In this document: one piece after another, positions 35,013 through 43,683 of the stretch
Layout of the letters: the number at the start of each line of letters is the position of its first letter
Position numbering within the stretch: position 1 is the stretch's first letter
Source of the DNA: Gp1-AA145 sp050746025
GTDB lineage: Bacteria > Acidobacteriota > Terriglobia > Terriglobales > Acidobacteriaceae
Reading direction: 5' to 3'
Length of the DNA: 64,000 nucleotides
NCBI GenBank assembly: GCA_050746025.1
Contig: JBOGLH010000069.1
Coordinates: forward strand, 13,159-77,158
Notes under the pieces: model-generated
What the model saw: only the letters and a program-made list of their open reading frames with translations
What the model was told of the DNA's origin: nothing
Databases searched by the model: none
Program-made: the position numbers and the translations under genes

Positions 35013-36133
35013 TGCGCGCATTCGCCCAAGCTGAGCGCTTCGTCTCTGAAGTAGAAGGCAAGAAACTTCGCCCGGCTTATGTTTTTGTGGGGGACGAAGT
35101 ATTTTTCCGGAAGAAATGCCGCGACGCGATTCTGCAACATCTGGTTCCACCCGATCTGCGGGAATTCGGTTTTTTCGAGTTTGATTTAGCAGAAATTGAT
35201 TTGGCGGAGGTTCTCGACCGCGCCCGCACACCCTCGCTGATGGCGCCTTTCCAAATCTTTTTTGTGCGTGGTGTTAAGAGCCTCTTCGGCCGGGGATCAA
35301 AAGAAGAAAAACTCAGCGCCATCGAGAAATACTGTAGTGACCCGAATCCCGACGCGGTGCTGATCTTCGTTGCCGATCATATCAGCATTCCGGTTGATGC
35401 CCGGCGCATGGACCTCACCGACAGAGAACGCTACGAGCGCATTCGCGAAACTCTCGGCCGCTATTGCGCAATCGTAGAACTTGGCCGCGTGGAAGAGGGC
35501 GATGCCGTCCGCTGGATCCAGGAATATTGCGTCACCCGCGACGTGAAAATCGACCTCGACGCGGCCCGTGAGCTGGTTGATTCGCTAGGCGGCGACATGA
35601 TGATGATCTCGAACGAACTGGAAAAACTCATCCTCTATGTCGGCGACAAAAAGCGTGTCACCCTCGGCGATGTAGAGACGATGGTCCTTGCCGCCAAGCA
35701 ACGTTCCCTTTATGAACTGACGGATGCAATCTCCGCGCGCGACCGCACTCGCGCCCTCGAAATGCTCGATGCCATTCTCTCCAGCGGCGACGGCGAGGAC
35801 GCATCCATCGGGCATATTTACATGCTGGCCAAAACGTTTCGCCAGATGCTGGTGATTCTCGAACGCAACGTTCGCGACCAGCGAATGTTGTGGGCCGCCC
35901 TCTGGCAGGGATTCCGCGTTCCTCCGTTTGCCGCTGACGACATCATCCGCCAGGCCCGCCGCTACAAATCCAAACGCGAACTCACCCGAGCCATCCGCCT
36001 GGTGGCGAAGTCAGATCTGGCTCTGCGCTCCAATCCTCCAAGCAAGCGCCTGGTTCTAGAAAAACTTATGCTCGATTTAACCGCGGAACCAAAACCCGAA
36101 CCCGAGTGGATGCAGGAAGAGCTAGGCGTGTAG
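35012..36133 (+). CDS. holA: DNA polymerase III subunit delta
   Basis: 373 residues, starting at a GTG that overlaps the lptE stop (TAGTG). The N-terminal AAA+-like domain reads RPAYVFVGDEVFFRKKC, the middle has LAAKQRSLYELTDAIS and the helical C-terminus RQARRYKSKRELTRAIRLV, as in the clamp-loader delta subunit. It opens the beta clamp. It is the last gene of the overlapped run from psd. The product is a little longer than average. Confidence 0.93.
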   Translation: MRAFAQAERFVSEVEGKKLRPAYVFVGDEVFFRKKCRDAILQHLVPPDLREFGFFEFDLAEIDLAEVLDRARTPSLMAPFQIFFVRGVKSLFGRGSKEEKLSAIEKYCSDPNPDAVLIFVADHISIPVDARRMDLTDRERYERIRETLGRYCAIVELGRVEEGDAVRWIQEYCVTRDVKIDLDAARELVDSLGGDMMMISNELEKLILYVGDKKRVTLGDVETMVLAAKQRSLYELTDAISARDRTRALEMLDAILSSGDGEDASIGHIYMLAKTFRQMLVILERNVRDQRMLWAALWQGFRVPPFAADDIIRQARRYKSKRELTRAIRLVAKSDLALRSNPPSKRLVLEKLMLDLTAEPKPEPEWMQEELGV

Positions 36134-36224
36134 ATTTCGACTTACCATTTCAAAACGGGAATTCCCGTGAGAATTTGTTATGCGTGACCTTGCGACCGGG
36201 ATTCCGTCCGCGTAGGCTCCCCAT
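36134..36224. other. spacer before the tRNA gene
   Basis: No gene seen. It contains a 14-bp palindrome, ACGGGAATTCCCGT, near 36155 that could act as a weak terminator or operator. Confidence 0.3.
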
Positions 36225-36296
36225 GGGCCCGTGGTGTAATGGAAGCATGCCAACCTGTCCAGTTCGGAGGTGCGGGTTCGAATCCCGTCGGGTCCA
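36225..36296 (+). tRNA. tRNA gene, anticodon reads GTC by geometry; isotype uncertain
   Basis: A cloverleaf can be drawn: acceptor stem GGGCCCG/CGGGTCC, T8, a 4-bp D stem (GTGT/GCAT), anticodon loop CTGTCCA (36255-36261), a 5-nt variable loop, T arm GCGGG-TTCGAAT-CCCGT and discriminator A. CCA is not encoded. The anticodon stem CCAAC/GTTCG has a C-C mismatch (or a bulged C), and position 37 is a pyrimidine. GTC would mean Asp, but a bacterial tRNA-Asp should have discriminator G and C38. The gene lies between holA and hfq. Confidence 0.75.
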
Positions 36297-36411
36297 AGCT
36301 TCCAGGTTAGGGAAGCTGAGGGGCAGCTTCAGGACAGGGAGGCTCCCCGAAGTAATGTTGACTTTCGTTTGTTTACGCGAAACAATCACATTGTTAACTG
36401 GACAGGTTGGC
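36249..36411. repeat. 16-bp perfect inverted repeat: tRNA anticodon arm and 3' trailer
   Basis: GCCAACCTGTCCAGTT at 36249-36264 (the 5' anticodon stem and loop of the tRNA) is matched exactly by its reverse complement at 36396-36411, 131 nt downstream and just before a terminator. The arms could pair in the precursor transcript. Confidence 0.9.
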
Positions 36412-36413
36412 GC

Positions 36414-36454
36414 GCCCCGAGCGACTTAAAAATCTCCCGGGGCTTTCGTTTTTT
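36414..36454 (+). terminator. intrinsic terminator after the tRNA
   Basis: GCCCCG (36414-36419) pairs with CGGGGC (36438-36443) and is followed by TTTCGTTTTTT. It closes the tRNA transcript. Confidence 0.75.
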
Positions 36455-36761
36455 ACAGTCATCTGCAGCAGATCAGTTCGCTATCAGCACTACTCTGAAT
36501 CTCGCCCTCGTGCTTATCATTCGCTCACAAGCTTCTGCAGCCTTCGCCACCGCATAGTTCTCAATCATCGGACCGCCCCCCAGTCATCGCGCCGCCTCTT
36601 CGGTGAAGAATTCGTCAAAATTCGCGGTCATTAAAGGAATTCACCAGTTGAAAAAGGTGCCACTTACGCCTTACTCTACAAAGGAAGTTGAAATCCCTTT
36701 GCTTTCCCTCAGCGGGGGTTAGAGTTGCGGCACCAGAGCTGTACCACAAGGAGATCGGCAC
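36455..36761. other. intergenic region before hfq
   Basis: No gene or clear promoter boxes seen. AT-rich parts near 36640-36720 precede hfq and are the likely place for its promoter. Confidence 0.3.
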
Positions 36762-37064
36762 ATGGAAACCAAGCCGGCGACGCAGAATATTCAGGACACT
36801 TTCCTCAACACCGCGCGCAAGGAGCGCAGCAGTATCACTATTTATTTGATGAGCGGGGTAAAACTCACGGGCCGAATTCGCTCGTTTGACAAATACTCGG
36901 TCGTCCTTGAAACCAACAACCAGGAGCAACTGATTTTCAAGCACGCGATTTCAACGGTTGCGGTGGCCAAGGGGCATGGCTTCTTAGACCGCCCCCGTGT
37001 CGTGCCCACCCCCACCGCCAGCGATTCCGAGCAAGCTCCGGCTGCATCCGGGACTGAGGGATAA
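36762..37064 (+). CDS. hfq: RNA chaperone Hfq
   Basis: 100 residues. The Sm fold covers about 8-72, with the Sm1 motif (TIYLMSGVKLTGRIRSFDKYSVVLE) and Sm2 KHAIST, the Hfq form of YKHA. The C-terminal tail is Pro/Ala/Ser-rich and probably disordered. Hfq hexamers pair small RNAs with mRNAs. The pairing hfq-hflX is conserved across many bacteria. The ribosome site AAGGAG lies 9 nt before ATG 36762. Confidence 0.96.
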   Translation: METKPATQNIQDTFLNTARKERSSITIYLMSGVKLTGRIRSFDKYSVVLETNNQEQLIFKHAISTVAVAKGHGFLDRPRVVPTPTASDSEQAPAASGTEG

Positions 37065-37070
37065 GGCTGT

Positions 37071-38480
37071 TTGAGCTTGCGCAGTACTGAATCGAAAGTA
37101 TCGCGTCGTAGCCGGCGTTCCTCGGCGCAAAATCTTCCCCCCGGAATGCGTAAGGAGCGCGCATTTCTGGTAGGCCTCGAGTACCGAACCCGCAGGCGTT
37201 CTCCGTCCCCAGGCCTGACCAGCGGAGCACAAGCTGCTCGCGATACTGCGACGGCAGCCAAATCCAGACCGGTTTCCGATGCACAATTCAGCGCCGAAGA
37301 ATCTTTGGCTGAATTGCGTGATCTCGCGACCAGCGCCGGCGCGGAGATTGTCGGCGAAATCTTGCAGCGCCGCGACCGTCCCGATCCCGCTACTCTGATC
37401 GGCCGCGGCAAGCTTGAAGAAATCGCTGCCGCCGCGGCGTCGGTTTCCGCTGACTTGCTTTTGTTTGATCACGACCTGACTGCGTCCCAGCAGCGGAATG
37501 TTGAAAGCGTTGTCCACGCCCGCGTCATCGATCGCACCCAGCTTATCCTCGATATTTTCGCTACCCACGCCCGCACCCGGGAAGGCCAGTTGCAGGTCGA
37601 ACTCGCGCAATTGGATTACCTGCTGCCTCGCCTCACTGGACGTGGGGCTGAGATGTCGCAGCTCGGCGGCGGGATCGGCACTCGAGGCCCTGGCGAAACC
37701 CAGCTCGAAACCGATCGCCGCAAGATCTATCGCCGCATTCGCCACGTGAAAGAGCAGATCGAAAACGTCCGCCGCATCCGCTCCCAGCAACGCCAGCGCC
37801 GCGAGTCCGTTCCGGTCGCCACGGTTGCACTCGTGGGCTACACCAATGCCGGAAAATCAACCTTGTTCAATGCTCTGACTAATGCCACGGTGCTCGAATC
37901 CCCGCGTATGTTTGCTACGCTGGATCCCACACTGCGCTCGGTTACTCTGCCATCGAAGCGCAAAATTCTGCTCTCAGATACCGTCGGTTTCATTCGCAAT
38001 TTGCCGCACTCCTTGGTGTCATCGTTTCGCGCGACCCTGGAAGAAGTGCAGCGTGCCGCTCTCATCCTGCAGGTCTCGGATGCCAGCAGCCCGCTTTCCG
38101 CCGAGCAGGATGCCCAAGTCGATCGCGTGCTCACTGAACTTGAGGCCGGTCAAAAGCCCGCGCTGCACGTAAAGAACAAGATTGATCTGCTTCCTCCCAA
38201 GCAGCGTGACAGCCTGCGCGACGATGCCCGCACCGTCCACGTTTCTGCGGGAAAGGGAATTGGTTTGACCACGCTGCTCGATCGGATTGATCAGATGTTG
38301 TCTGAAGACGCCCTCAGCCGAGTGCGCCTGCGGGTTCCGCAAACAGAAGGCAAGGCTCTTTCGATGCTAGAAGCCCGCTCGCGAATCTATTCCCGCAACT
38401 ACCAAGACGGCGTAGTCGAACTCGAAGCCGAAGTACCGGAATCGCTCGCTAGAAAACTAAAGCGGTGGGTCGTGGTGTGA
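37071..38480 (+). CDS. hflX: ribosome-associated GTPase HflX
   Basis: Up to 469 residues. The N-terminal HflX domain carries LIGRGKLEEI and RGPGETQLETDRR, a coiled helix follows, then the G domain: G1 VGYTNAGKSTLFNAL, G3 DTVGFIRNLP, G4 KNKIDL. HflX splits stalled or dormant 70S ribosomes. TTG 37071 sits 6 nt after hfq behind AAGG; the ATG at 37146 is an alternative nearer the usual N-terminus (RAFLVGLEY). Confidence 0.95.
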   Translation: MSLRSTESKVSRRSRRSSAQNLPPGMRKERAFLVGLEYRTRRRSPSPGLTSGAQAARDTATAAKSRPVSDAQFSAEESLAELRDLATSAGAEIVGEILQRRDRPDPATLIGRGKLEEIAAAAASVSADLLLFDHDLTASQQRNVESVVHARVIDRTQLILDIFATHARTREGQLQVELAQLDYLLPRLTGRGAEMSQLGGGIGTRGPGETQLETDRRKIYRRIRHVKEQIENVRRIRSQQRQRRESVPVATVALVGYTNAGKSTLFNALTNATVLESPRMFATLDPTLRSVTLPSKRKILLSDTVGFIRNLPHSLVSSFRATLEEVQRAALILQVSDASSPLSAEQDAQVDRVLTELEAGQKPALHVKNKIDLLPPKQRDSLRDDARTVHVSAGKGIGLTTLLDRIDQMLSEDALSRVRLRVPQTEGKALSMLEARSRIYSRNYQDGVVELEAEVPESLARKLKRWVVV

Positions 38481-38511
38481 GCTAAGGGCTGAAAGCTGGC
38501 GGCAATTAAAC

Positions 38512-38555
38512 GGGCCGACTACCAAGAAGCGGTGACTTTTCTTGGCTGCCGGCCC
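38512..38555 (+). other. structured hairpin upstream of a mini-ORF
   Basis: Two nested stems: GGGCCG/CGGCCC (38512-38517, 38550-38555) enclosing CCAAGAA/TTCTTGG (38522-38528, 38539-38545). There is no T-run, so it is not an ordinary terminator of hflX. It may be an RNA element controlling the short frame that follows. Confidence 0.5.
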
Positions 38556-38590
38556 ATTCGATCCTGAAGTGGATCGGAGGTGATATCTCC

Positions 38591-38644
38591 ATGCTAGACC
38601 CGTCACCGGGGATGTCAAGCTTCAATTCAGAGCTGCTCAATTAA
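38591..38644 (+). CDS. possible 17-residue peptide behind a near-perfect ribosome site
   Basis: ATG 38591 lies 6 nt after GGAGGTGAT, fully complementary to the 16S 3' end, and runs 17 codons (MLDPSPGMSSFNSELLN) to TAA. The GGAG can also pair with the CTCC just before the ATG, so the site may be switched. It could be a leader peptide or small protein. No homologue is recognised. Confidence 0.4.
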   Translation: MLDPSPGMSSFNSELLN

Positions 38645-38816
38645 TTTTTGCCAGGCTTTTTTCTCGATGTGAAACAACCTTGCTCATTTCAGCGCAGATT
38701 GAGGTTTTACTTACAAGTCGGTAACCGAAGTAATACGTAAAACTTTTAACATGAATAAGTTACAACCATGTGCGACTCCACTCACATCTCAGGGTTTAAC
38801 TTGGAAGGAGATCCCC

Positions 38817-38987
38817 ATGGATCCGAACTACAACACGCATTTGGAAAATCAGCCCGTTTCCCAGGTAGGTCCACAAGAGACCGATATGGATTTATGGGAG
38901 CCACAGTTTGAACGCTGGTTGCGACTGGCTGACTCAGTGCTCGGCAATTTACCGCGTGTACGTCCCAGCGCTCCTCGAAAAAACTAA
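38817..38987 (+). CDS. small hypothetical protein
   Basis: 56 residues from ATG 38817, which has GAAGGAG 6 nt upstream; an in-frame ATG at 38751 has no such site. Acidic in the middle (VGPQETDMDLWEPQFERW), with a basic, Pro-rich tail. No Cys and no signal peptide. No family recognised. Confidence 0.55.
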   Translation: MDPNYNTHLENQPVSQVGPQETDMDLWEPQFERWLRLADSVLGNLPRVRPSAPRKN

Positions 38988-39183
38988 ACTTGCCGAAGTC
39001 TCGGGAATTCATCCCGGGACTTCGACTCCCGTCAAAAACTTACCTGCTTGAATTCCCAGGCTGCTGGCCCGTTACTACCGTAACTCTCTTCGTCTTGCTA
39101 TTACACAAGTATTACAGCCAGACTCAAGCTCCGCGGTTAACCTACCGATAGGGCGATTAATAACCGAACCCCGGGAGACTCAC

Positions 39184-40074
39184 TTGGAAATCGAAGCGCT
39201 CGAACGCAACCGCCAGGACGACAAAATCAACTGGATCACCGCCATTTTTATGGGGGCCTTTCACGTGGGCGCAATTGCCGCATTGTTCTTCTTTACCTGG
39301 AAGGCATTTTTTGTCGCCTGCTTCCTGTGGTGGGTTTCAGGCAGCCTAGGCATCGGCATGGGCTACCATCGCCTGCTCACACATCGCGGATACAAGACTC
39401 CGAAGTGGGTGGAATATTTCCTGACCGTCTGTGCCACTCTTGCCCTCGAAGGTGGACCGATTTTCTGGGTCGCAACTCACCGTATTCATCATCAGTTTTC
39501 GGATAAAGAAGGCGACCCCCATACCCCGCTCGATGGCAAATGGTGGGCCCACATGGGATGGATTCTCATGGGCAAGAGCCTTCATCAGAACACCAGCACG
39601 TTGTCACGGTATGTTCCAGATCTCACCAAGTCCAAGTTTCATATTTGGATCACGAAATATCATTACGTTCCCGTCATTATTTCCGGAGTTGTTCTTTTTG
39701 CCATCGGTGGCCTGCCCTTCCTGATGTGGGGACTTTTCATGCGCACCGTGGTTGGTCTGCACTCAACCTGGCTGGTTAATTCTGCGACTCACACCTGGGG
39801 ATCACGCCGCTTCCGCACCCGTGATATGTCCACCAACAACTGGTTCGTTGCCCTGCTCACCTTCGGCGAGGGCTGGCACAATAACCACCACGCTCATCCG
39901 GTTTCAGCTCGGCACGGCCTGAGATGGTACGAGATCGATATCAACTGGTATGGAATCTGGACGCTCAAGAAGCTTGGGTTGGCGCGGCACATCTATCGCG
40001 TAAAGCTTTCCGAACTACGCGAAGACGAAAGCAACCAGCTGAAGGAAGCTCGTCCGGAGCTGGTTTCGGTCTAA
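39184..40074 (+). CDS. acyl-CoA / fatty-acid delta-9 type desaturase
   Basis: 296 residues with four membrane segments and the three di-iron histidine boxes HRLLTH, HRIHHQFSD and HNNHHAHP, in normal order and spacing. It introduces a double bond into saturated acyl chains of membrane lipids, using an external electron donor not encoded nearby. The start is TTG 39184 behind GGGAG; no closer ATG keeps the first membrane segment intact. Confidence 0.94.
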   Translation: MEIEALERNRQDDKINWITAIFMGAFHVGAIAALFFFTWKAFFVACFLWWVSGSLGIGMGYHRLLTHRGYKTPKWVEYFLTVCATLALEGGPIFWVATHRIHHQFSDKEGDPHTPLDGKWWAHMGWILMGKSLHQNTSTLSRYVPDLTKSKFHIWITKYHYVPVIISGVVLFAIGGLPFLMWGLFMRTVVGLHSTWLVNSATHTWGSRRFRTRDMSTNNWFVALLTFGEGWHNNHHAHPVSARHGLRWYEIDINWYGIWTLKKLGLARHIYRVKLSELREDESNQLKEARPELVSV

Positions 40075-40142
40075 GAACTGAAGCGTCACTGGCCTAGCTA
40101 TCTTCTTCTCTCGTTCCTCCCGTCCCGCGCTAGAATCTTTGC

Positions 40143-41042
40143 ATGCGCGTAAGCCGGCGCGGCAAACTCGTTTTCTTTCTTACCTTCGGGGTGGTGCTGG
40201 CCTCAGTTGCGGTTGCCGTCGGTTTTGGCTGGATCATTCTGAATTGGCAGCATGATGTTAAGGTTCTTCTCGGAATCATCTTTTTTGGGGCAATCGCTAC
40301 CGGCCTTATACTCAATACCAGTTTTCTGGTACGCGAAATTCGCCGCAACGAACAGCACGATAGCTTTATCAATGCCGTCACTCACGAACTAAAAACTCCC
40401 ATCGCCTCCATCCGCCTTCACCTGCAAACCCTTGAGCGCCGTCAGGCCCATATGGACGAGGTTCAGCGTAGCGGTTTCTACCGGCTCATGCTTGAGGACA
40501 CCGACCGCCTTATGGGCACCGTCGAGAAAGTCTTGAAAGCAGGGAAGGCCGGCAGCAAAGGCCAAACCATAAGCGTAGATTTCGCGCAGCTGGTCAAAGA
40601 TTGTGTGGAGAGCGCCCGCGTCAGCCATCATCTTCAGTCCAGCGCGTTGCGTTACCAGTCTGCCTTGAACGGCAGCAGTTCTGAGGTCAGCGGCGATCCC
40701 GAAGATTTGCGTACTGCGGTGTCGAACATTCTGGATAATGCGGTGAAGTATTCGCGCAACAATGTTGATATATCCGTCCAGCTCGCGATAGAAGAGCAGA
40801 AACGGCTGGTCTTGCGGGTGCAAGACCGCGGCGTGGGCATTCCCCGCTCTGAATTGAAGACAATTTTTAAGCGCTTTTATCGCGTGCCGAGCCGCGCCCT
40901 GGGGCAAGTTCGCGGCACCGGCCTGGGCCTTTTCCTGGTGCGCACCATCGCCAAACGCCATGGCGGCAGGGTCCTCGCCGAGAGCGCCGGGGAAGGCAAA
41001 GGCGCCACCGTCATCTTCGAATTGCCGCGGAGAGTCTCGTGA
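40143..41042 (+). CDS. membrane sensor histidine kinase
   Basis: 299 residues with two membrane segments (about 10-35 and 42-62) and almost no periplasmic loop, so it probably senses within or near the membrane. HisKA has His in AVTHELKTPIASIRLHL; HATPase has NILDNAVKYS, DRGVGIP and GTGLGLFLV. It overlaps its response regulator by 4 nt (GTGA), and the two form a pair. The adjacent desaturase gene on the same strand is a possible target, as with DesK-type lipid sensors, but this is speculation. Confidence 0.93.
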   Translation: MRVSRRGKLVFFLTFGVVLASVAVAVGFGWIILNWQHDVKVLLGIIFFGAIATGLILNTSFLVREIRRNEQHDSFINAVTHELKTPIASIRLHLQTLERRQAHMDEVQRSGFYRLMLEDTDRLMGTVEKVLKAGKAGSKGQTISVDFAQLVKDCVESARVSHHLQSSALRYQSALNGSSSEVSGDPEDLRTAVSNILDNAVKYSRNNVDISVQLAIEEQKRLVLRVQDRGVGIPRSELKTIFKRFYRVPSRALGQVRGTGLGLFLVRTIAKRHGGRVLAESAGEGKGATVIFELPRRVS

Positions 41043-41794
41043 GCCGCGTATTGATTGTTGAAGATGAAGCTCACATCGCCACCGGCCTGCAATTCAACGT
41101 GCAAGCCGAAGGTCACTCCGTGAGCATCGCTGGCGATGGCGAGACGGCGCTCGATCTGTTGCTTGCCCAGCACGAAAACTTCGACGCGTTGGTACTCGAT
41201 ATCATGCTTCCCGGGAAAGACGGCTTCGAAGTCGCGAATCAATTACGTGCCGCTCGCAACTTTATTCCCATCCTTATGCTCACTGCCCGCGCCCGCCCTG
41301 AAGATGTTCTGAAGGGATTTGCCTGTGGCGCCGACGACTATGTCGCCAAACCATTCGAGCTGCCAATTTTTCTTGCACGCTTACAAGGCCTGTTGCGCCG
41401 CCGGGAATGGATGGTGCAAGCTCCCGCAGCCCACCACTCGCCGCCGGCTCCCGACAGAAGCGCAGATACCAGCAGTGAGGAATTCGGCACCTTCTCATTC
41501 AATGGCCGGACTATTGACTTCGGAAATCTGGAACTGCGTAACGATGGCGCCACCACCCACCTTACGGTTATGGAGGCCGAGTTGTTGCGCTACTTAATCC
41601 GTCATCGCGGCCAAGTGGTCTCCCGGAAATCAATTCTCGAGGAAGTCTGGGATCTTCGCGAAGACACCGACACTCGCGCCATCGATAACTTCGTTGTCCG
41701 TCTGCGCCGGTATATAGAAGACGACCCCGAGCGTCCGCAGCACCTGCTAACCGTGCGTGGCGTGGGTTATAGGTTCGAAGCCGAACCCGATTGA
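41039..41794 (+). CDS. OmpR/PhoB-family response regulator
   Basis: 251 residues from GTG 41039. Receiver about 1-120 (LIVEDEAHIATGL; phospho-Asp in LVLDIMLPGKDG; Lys in VAKPFELP), an unusually long Ala/Pro/Ser linker of about 35 residues, and a winged-helix DNA-binding domain (LTVMEAELLRYLIRHRGQV, then TRAIDNFVVRLRRYIEDDP). Cognate to the kinase encoded upstream. Confidence 0.95.
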   Translation: MSRVLIVEDEAHIATGLQFNVQAEGHSVSIAGDGETALDLLLAQHENFDALVLDIMLPGKDGFEVANQLRAARNFIPILMLTARARPEDVLKGFACGADDYVAKPFELPIFLARLQGLLRRREWMVQAPAAHHSPPAPDRSADTSSEEFGTFSFNGRTIDFGNLELRNDGATTHLTVMEAELLRYLIRHRGQVVSRKSILEEVWDLREDTDTRAIDNFVVRLRRYIEDDPERPQHLLTVRGVGYRFEAEPD

Positions 41795-41949
41795 GCAATA
41801 AGCATGTGGATATCGATCTTTGGATGAACAGTTTGAAATGCGGGCTTCGACAGAATCGGCATACGTGGCTTGTAACATGGTTGTAAAATAGAGACAGGTG
41901 TCCCCGCGCCTATTCTTCGCGATCGCGACAGCACCTAAAGGATTCAAAC

Positions 41950-42870
41950 ATGTCTCAAAACAACGGTAATTCCACCAGCCTCCGCTTAAAGACCGGCCTC
42001 GCTGAAATGCTCAAGGGCGGCGTCATTATGGACGTCACCAACGCCGAGCAGGCCGTGATCGCCGAGAATGCCGGCGCTGTCTCTGTGATGGCGCTCGAGC
42101 GCGTGCCCGCGCAAATCCGCGCCGAAGGCGGAGTTGCTCGCATGGCCTCGCCCAAAAAGATTCGCGAGATCATGGCCGCAGTTTCGATCCCGGTGATGGC
42201 CAAGTGCCGCATCGGCCATTTTGCCGAGGCGCAAATTCTGCAAGAGCTGGGTGTGGATTACATCGACGAATCAGAAGTACTGACCCCGGCGGACGAGGCC
42301 CATCACGTCGACAAGCATGCCTTCAAAGTTCCGTTCGTATGCGGCGCGCGCAATTTAGGCGAAGCTTTGAGACGGATTGCCGAAGGCGCGGCCATGATCC
42401 GCACCAAGGGCGAGGCCGGAACTGGCGATGTGGTGCACGCGGTCAAGCATATCCGTCAGATCGTGCAGGAGATGAAAATCCTCACCGTGCTGAGCGAAGA
42501 AGAACTTTACGCCAAAGCCAAAGAGCATCAGGCACCTTACGAACTGGTGAAGATGGTTGCGAAAACCGGCAAGCTGCCGGTGCCTAATTTTTCCGCGGGA
42601 GGCATTGCCACTCCCGCCGATGCATCGCTGGTCATGCAGCTTGGCGCTGAAGCCGTATTCGTCGGCTCAGGAATTTTCATGCACGATTCGACGTCATTCG
42701 CCGAACCCGCAGAAGCCGAGAAGCGCGCCCGCGCCATCGTGAAAGCCGCAACCCATTTCAACGACCCTAAAGTATTACTTGAAGTCAGCGAAGACCTGAC
42801 AGGAGCGATGAAGGGACTGGCTGTGGCTGCAATGGATGCGGCTAGCATGATGCAGACCAGAGGCTGGTAG
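41950..42870 (+). CDS. pdxS: pyridoxal 5'-phosphate synthase, PdxS subunit
   Basis: 306 residues. It builds PLP from ribose-5-P, glyceraldehyde-3-P and ammonia. The catalytic lysine region reads VMAKCRIGHFAEAQIL, with GVDYIDESEVLTPAD, IRTKGEAGTGDVVHAVKH and a phosphate loop FSAGGIATPAD. The glutaminase partner PdxT does not follow, although the two are often adjacent; it must be elsewhere. Confidence 0.97.
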   Translation: MSQNNGNSTSLRLKTGLAEMLKGGVIMDVTNAEQAVIAENAGAVSVMALERVPAQIRAEGGVARMASPKKIREIMAAVSIPVMAKCRIGHFAEAQILQELGVDYIDESEVLTPADEAHHVDKHAFKVPFVCGARNLGEALRRIAEGAAMIRTKGEAGTGDVVHAVKHIRQIVQEMKILTVLSEEELYAKAKEHQAPYELVKMVAKTGKLPVPNFSAGGIATPADASLVMQLGAEAVFVGSGIFMHDSTSFAEPAEAEKRARAIVKAATHFNDPKVLLEVSEDLTGAMKGLAVAAMDAASMMQTRGW

Positions 42871-42883
42871 TTGTTGCTCAGTT

Positions 42884-43436
42884 ATGAGTTCATCACCACC
42901 AGTTCGGGAATATCAACCGCTGTGTACGATCAGTGCAATCCCGAATACTCTGCTGCGCGCCTTCGAGAAGCAAGAGCACGCCAAACAATTCCTCGCAGGT
43001 GAACTGCGGTTCGGACTTCTGCAGCAGTATCAAAAAATGGAAGGCTGCCGGTGGCGACCAAACCGAAGGGAGAGCCTCGATACGCTGGAACCTGGCGGCC
43101 GAGAATCCGAACCTCAATAACGTTACATATAGCGGTACGTCCCTCGATCCCTACTACGCCCTTTGCACCGCGGCTGAGTCTAGCAGGGAACATTTACTTG
43201 CTTTTGGATCCTTCCTGGTACAAATAAAAAAGCCGTTGGTTTTGCTGGAACGGATTTGTAACGCGTGGGTAAGTGACGCACGCGCTTCGGGCGAAGCTTT
43301 TATTGTGCCGGTGCTGTACAACAAGGACGAGCTAATAACGCCGCCGCCGCACTATCTGGCACCACCATGCCTCGTCTACGCACAAAAACCAGCGATGTAC
43401 TCCCACGACGCAATTCAGGTATCTGATCTCATGTAA
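42884..43436 (+). pseudogene. unrecognised protein gene split by a frameshift
   Basis: Frame 1 from ATG 42884 reads TLLRAFEKQEHAKQFLAGELRFGLLQQYQKMEGCR and soon stops at 43120. From about 43053 the next frame continues sensibly (GDQTEGRASIRWNLA, then LDPYYALCTAA ... VPVLYNKDEL) to TAA... at 43436. Removing one base near 43052 restores a single protein of about 183 residues. Such proteins (short, with a DPTEG-like motif) are of unknown function. The break may be natural or a sequence error. Confidence 0.65.
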
Positions 43437-43683
43437 GGTCGGTTCGGCTGAAGAACCATTTTTCACTTTGTCAGCAGACTCATGCGCCGACATTTGCGTT
43501 TGATAATTCGAACGGGCGCCATTAGGCAGTTATTGTAATTCCGCGGATAACGTTCACTAGTCTTCGGCGGCGTTCCGAAGCCCCACGAACTCAGTAGCGG
43601 CCGAGAGCCTGCCGGCAGGCAGCCGCTCGGTCCGCAAAGATCGCCCACAACCTGCCCGCACGGCTGCACATCGAACTCGTCTA
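43437..43683. other. intergenic region
   Basis: No gene seen. It contains a 12-bp palindrome CCTGCCGGCAGG near 43612 in a GC-rich stretch. Confidence 0.3.

Noticed and set aside
36225..36296. Firm call of tRNA-Asp, or of tRNA-Gly by D-arm likeness
   Set aside because: The loop reads GTC, but discriminator A, A38, pyrimidine 37 and a mismatched stem do not fit Asp; Gly would need an unusual loop. Isotype left open.
42884..43436. pdxT downstream of pdxS
   Set aside because: Neither frame shows the class-I glutaminase motifs.
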